Positions 6,680 to 6,702 of a stretch of DNA of 6,702 nucleotides are shown in pieces. The DNA is taken from positions 1 to 6,702 of the forward strand of contig SFFD01000052.1 in the NCBI GenBank assembly GCA_004556975.1, given 5' to 3'. The notes beneath the pieces were generated by a model, which was given only the letters and a program-made list of their open reading frames with translations, ran no database searches and was not told the DNA's origin. Position 1 is the stretch's first letter. The number at the start of each line of letters is the position of its first letter. A program made the position numbers and the translations under genes. This DNA comes from Oscillospiraceae bacterium. Lineage in GTDB: Bacteria > Bacillota > Clostridia > Oscillospirales > Ruminococcaceae.

Positions 6680-6702
6680 GATGCGTGAGTGAGTATTTCG
6701 GC

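Noticed and set aside
6492..6701. Open minus-strand frame running in from the right edge towards glnN
   Set aside because: It reads through an intrinsic terminator with seven T and through the glnN promoter, and its translation shows no family-like features.

Overview
The window looks like ordinary chromosomal DNA from a low-to-moderate GC Gram-positive anaerobe, most likely a gut-type Clostridia (Bacillota; Oscillospiraceae/Ruminococcaceae-like). This rests on strong purine-rich Shine-Dalgarno sites, near-consensus sigma-A promoters with 17-bp spacers, intrinsic terminators after most genes, a TTG start on glpK, a type III glutamine synthetase and an Eis-like acetyltransferase. The genus-level guess is inference; no rRNA or other marker gene is present.

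Layout, left to right. (1) Positions 1-425 are AT-rich. They hold the first eight codons of a leftward gene cut off by the window edge, its SD and an exact TTGACA-N17-TATAAT promoter, a strong hairpin terminator (218-250), and a doubtful 20-codon ORF with an SD (284-346, +). (2) Positions 426-1352 (-) encode a 308-aa alpha/beta hydrolase of the monoacylglycerol lipase/lysophospholipase type with an intact Ser-Asp-His triad. (3) A 133-bp divergent intergenic region carries two face-to-face promoters whose predicted transcripts overlap at their 5' ends, plus a direct repeat and several dyads. (4) Positions 1486-2982 (+) encode glycerol kinase (GlpK, 498 aa), starting at TTG. (5) Two back-to-back terminators separate glpK from the convergent gene. 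(6) Positions 3095-4306 (-) encode a 403-aa Eis-like GNAT N-acetyltransferase with a C-terminal SCP2-like domain. (7) A strong hairpin without a U-tract in the relevant direction lies between this gene and the upstream gene. (8) Positions 4378-6468 (-) encode type III glutamine synthetase (GlnN, 696 aa). (9) Positions 6469-6702 hold the glnN promoter, an upstream 18-bp AT-rich palindrome, a leftward intrinsic terminator and an 11-bp hairpin near the right edge.

How the genes may work together. The hydrolase could release glycerol from monoacylglycerols or lysolipids, and the divergent GlpK would phosphorylate it to sn-glycerol 3-phosphate. This pairing is inferred from adjacency and a shared control region. 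GlnN makes glutamine from glutamate, ammonia and ATP. The acetyltransferase gene lies 71 bp downstream on the same strand with no clear promoter of its own, so it may be partly co-transcribed with glnN, though no metabolic link is obvious.

I found no mobile element, CRISPR array, tRNA, rRNA or clearly novel multigene system. The points worth a second look are regulatory: the overlapping divergent promoters, the palindrome upstream of glnN, the right-edge hairpin pair, the U-less hairpin between glnN and the acetyltransferase gene, and the absence of the usual HPr-phosphorylated histidine region in a Firmicute-type GlpK.
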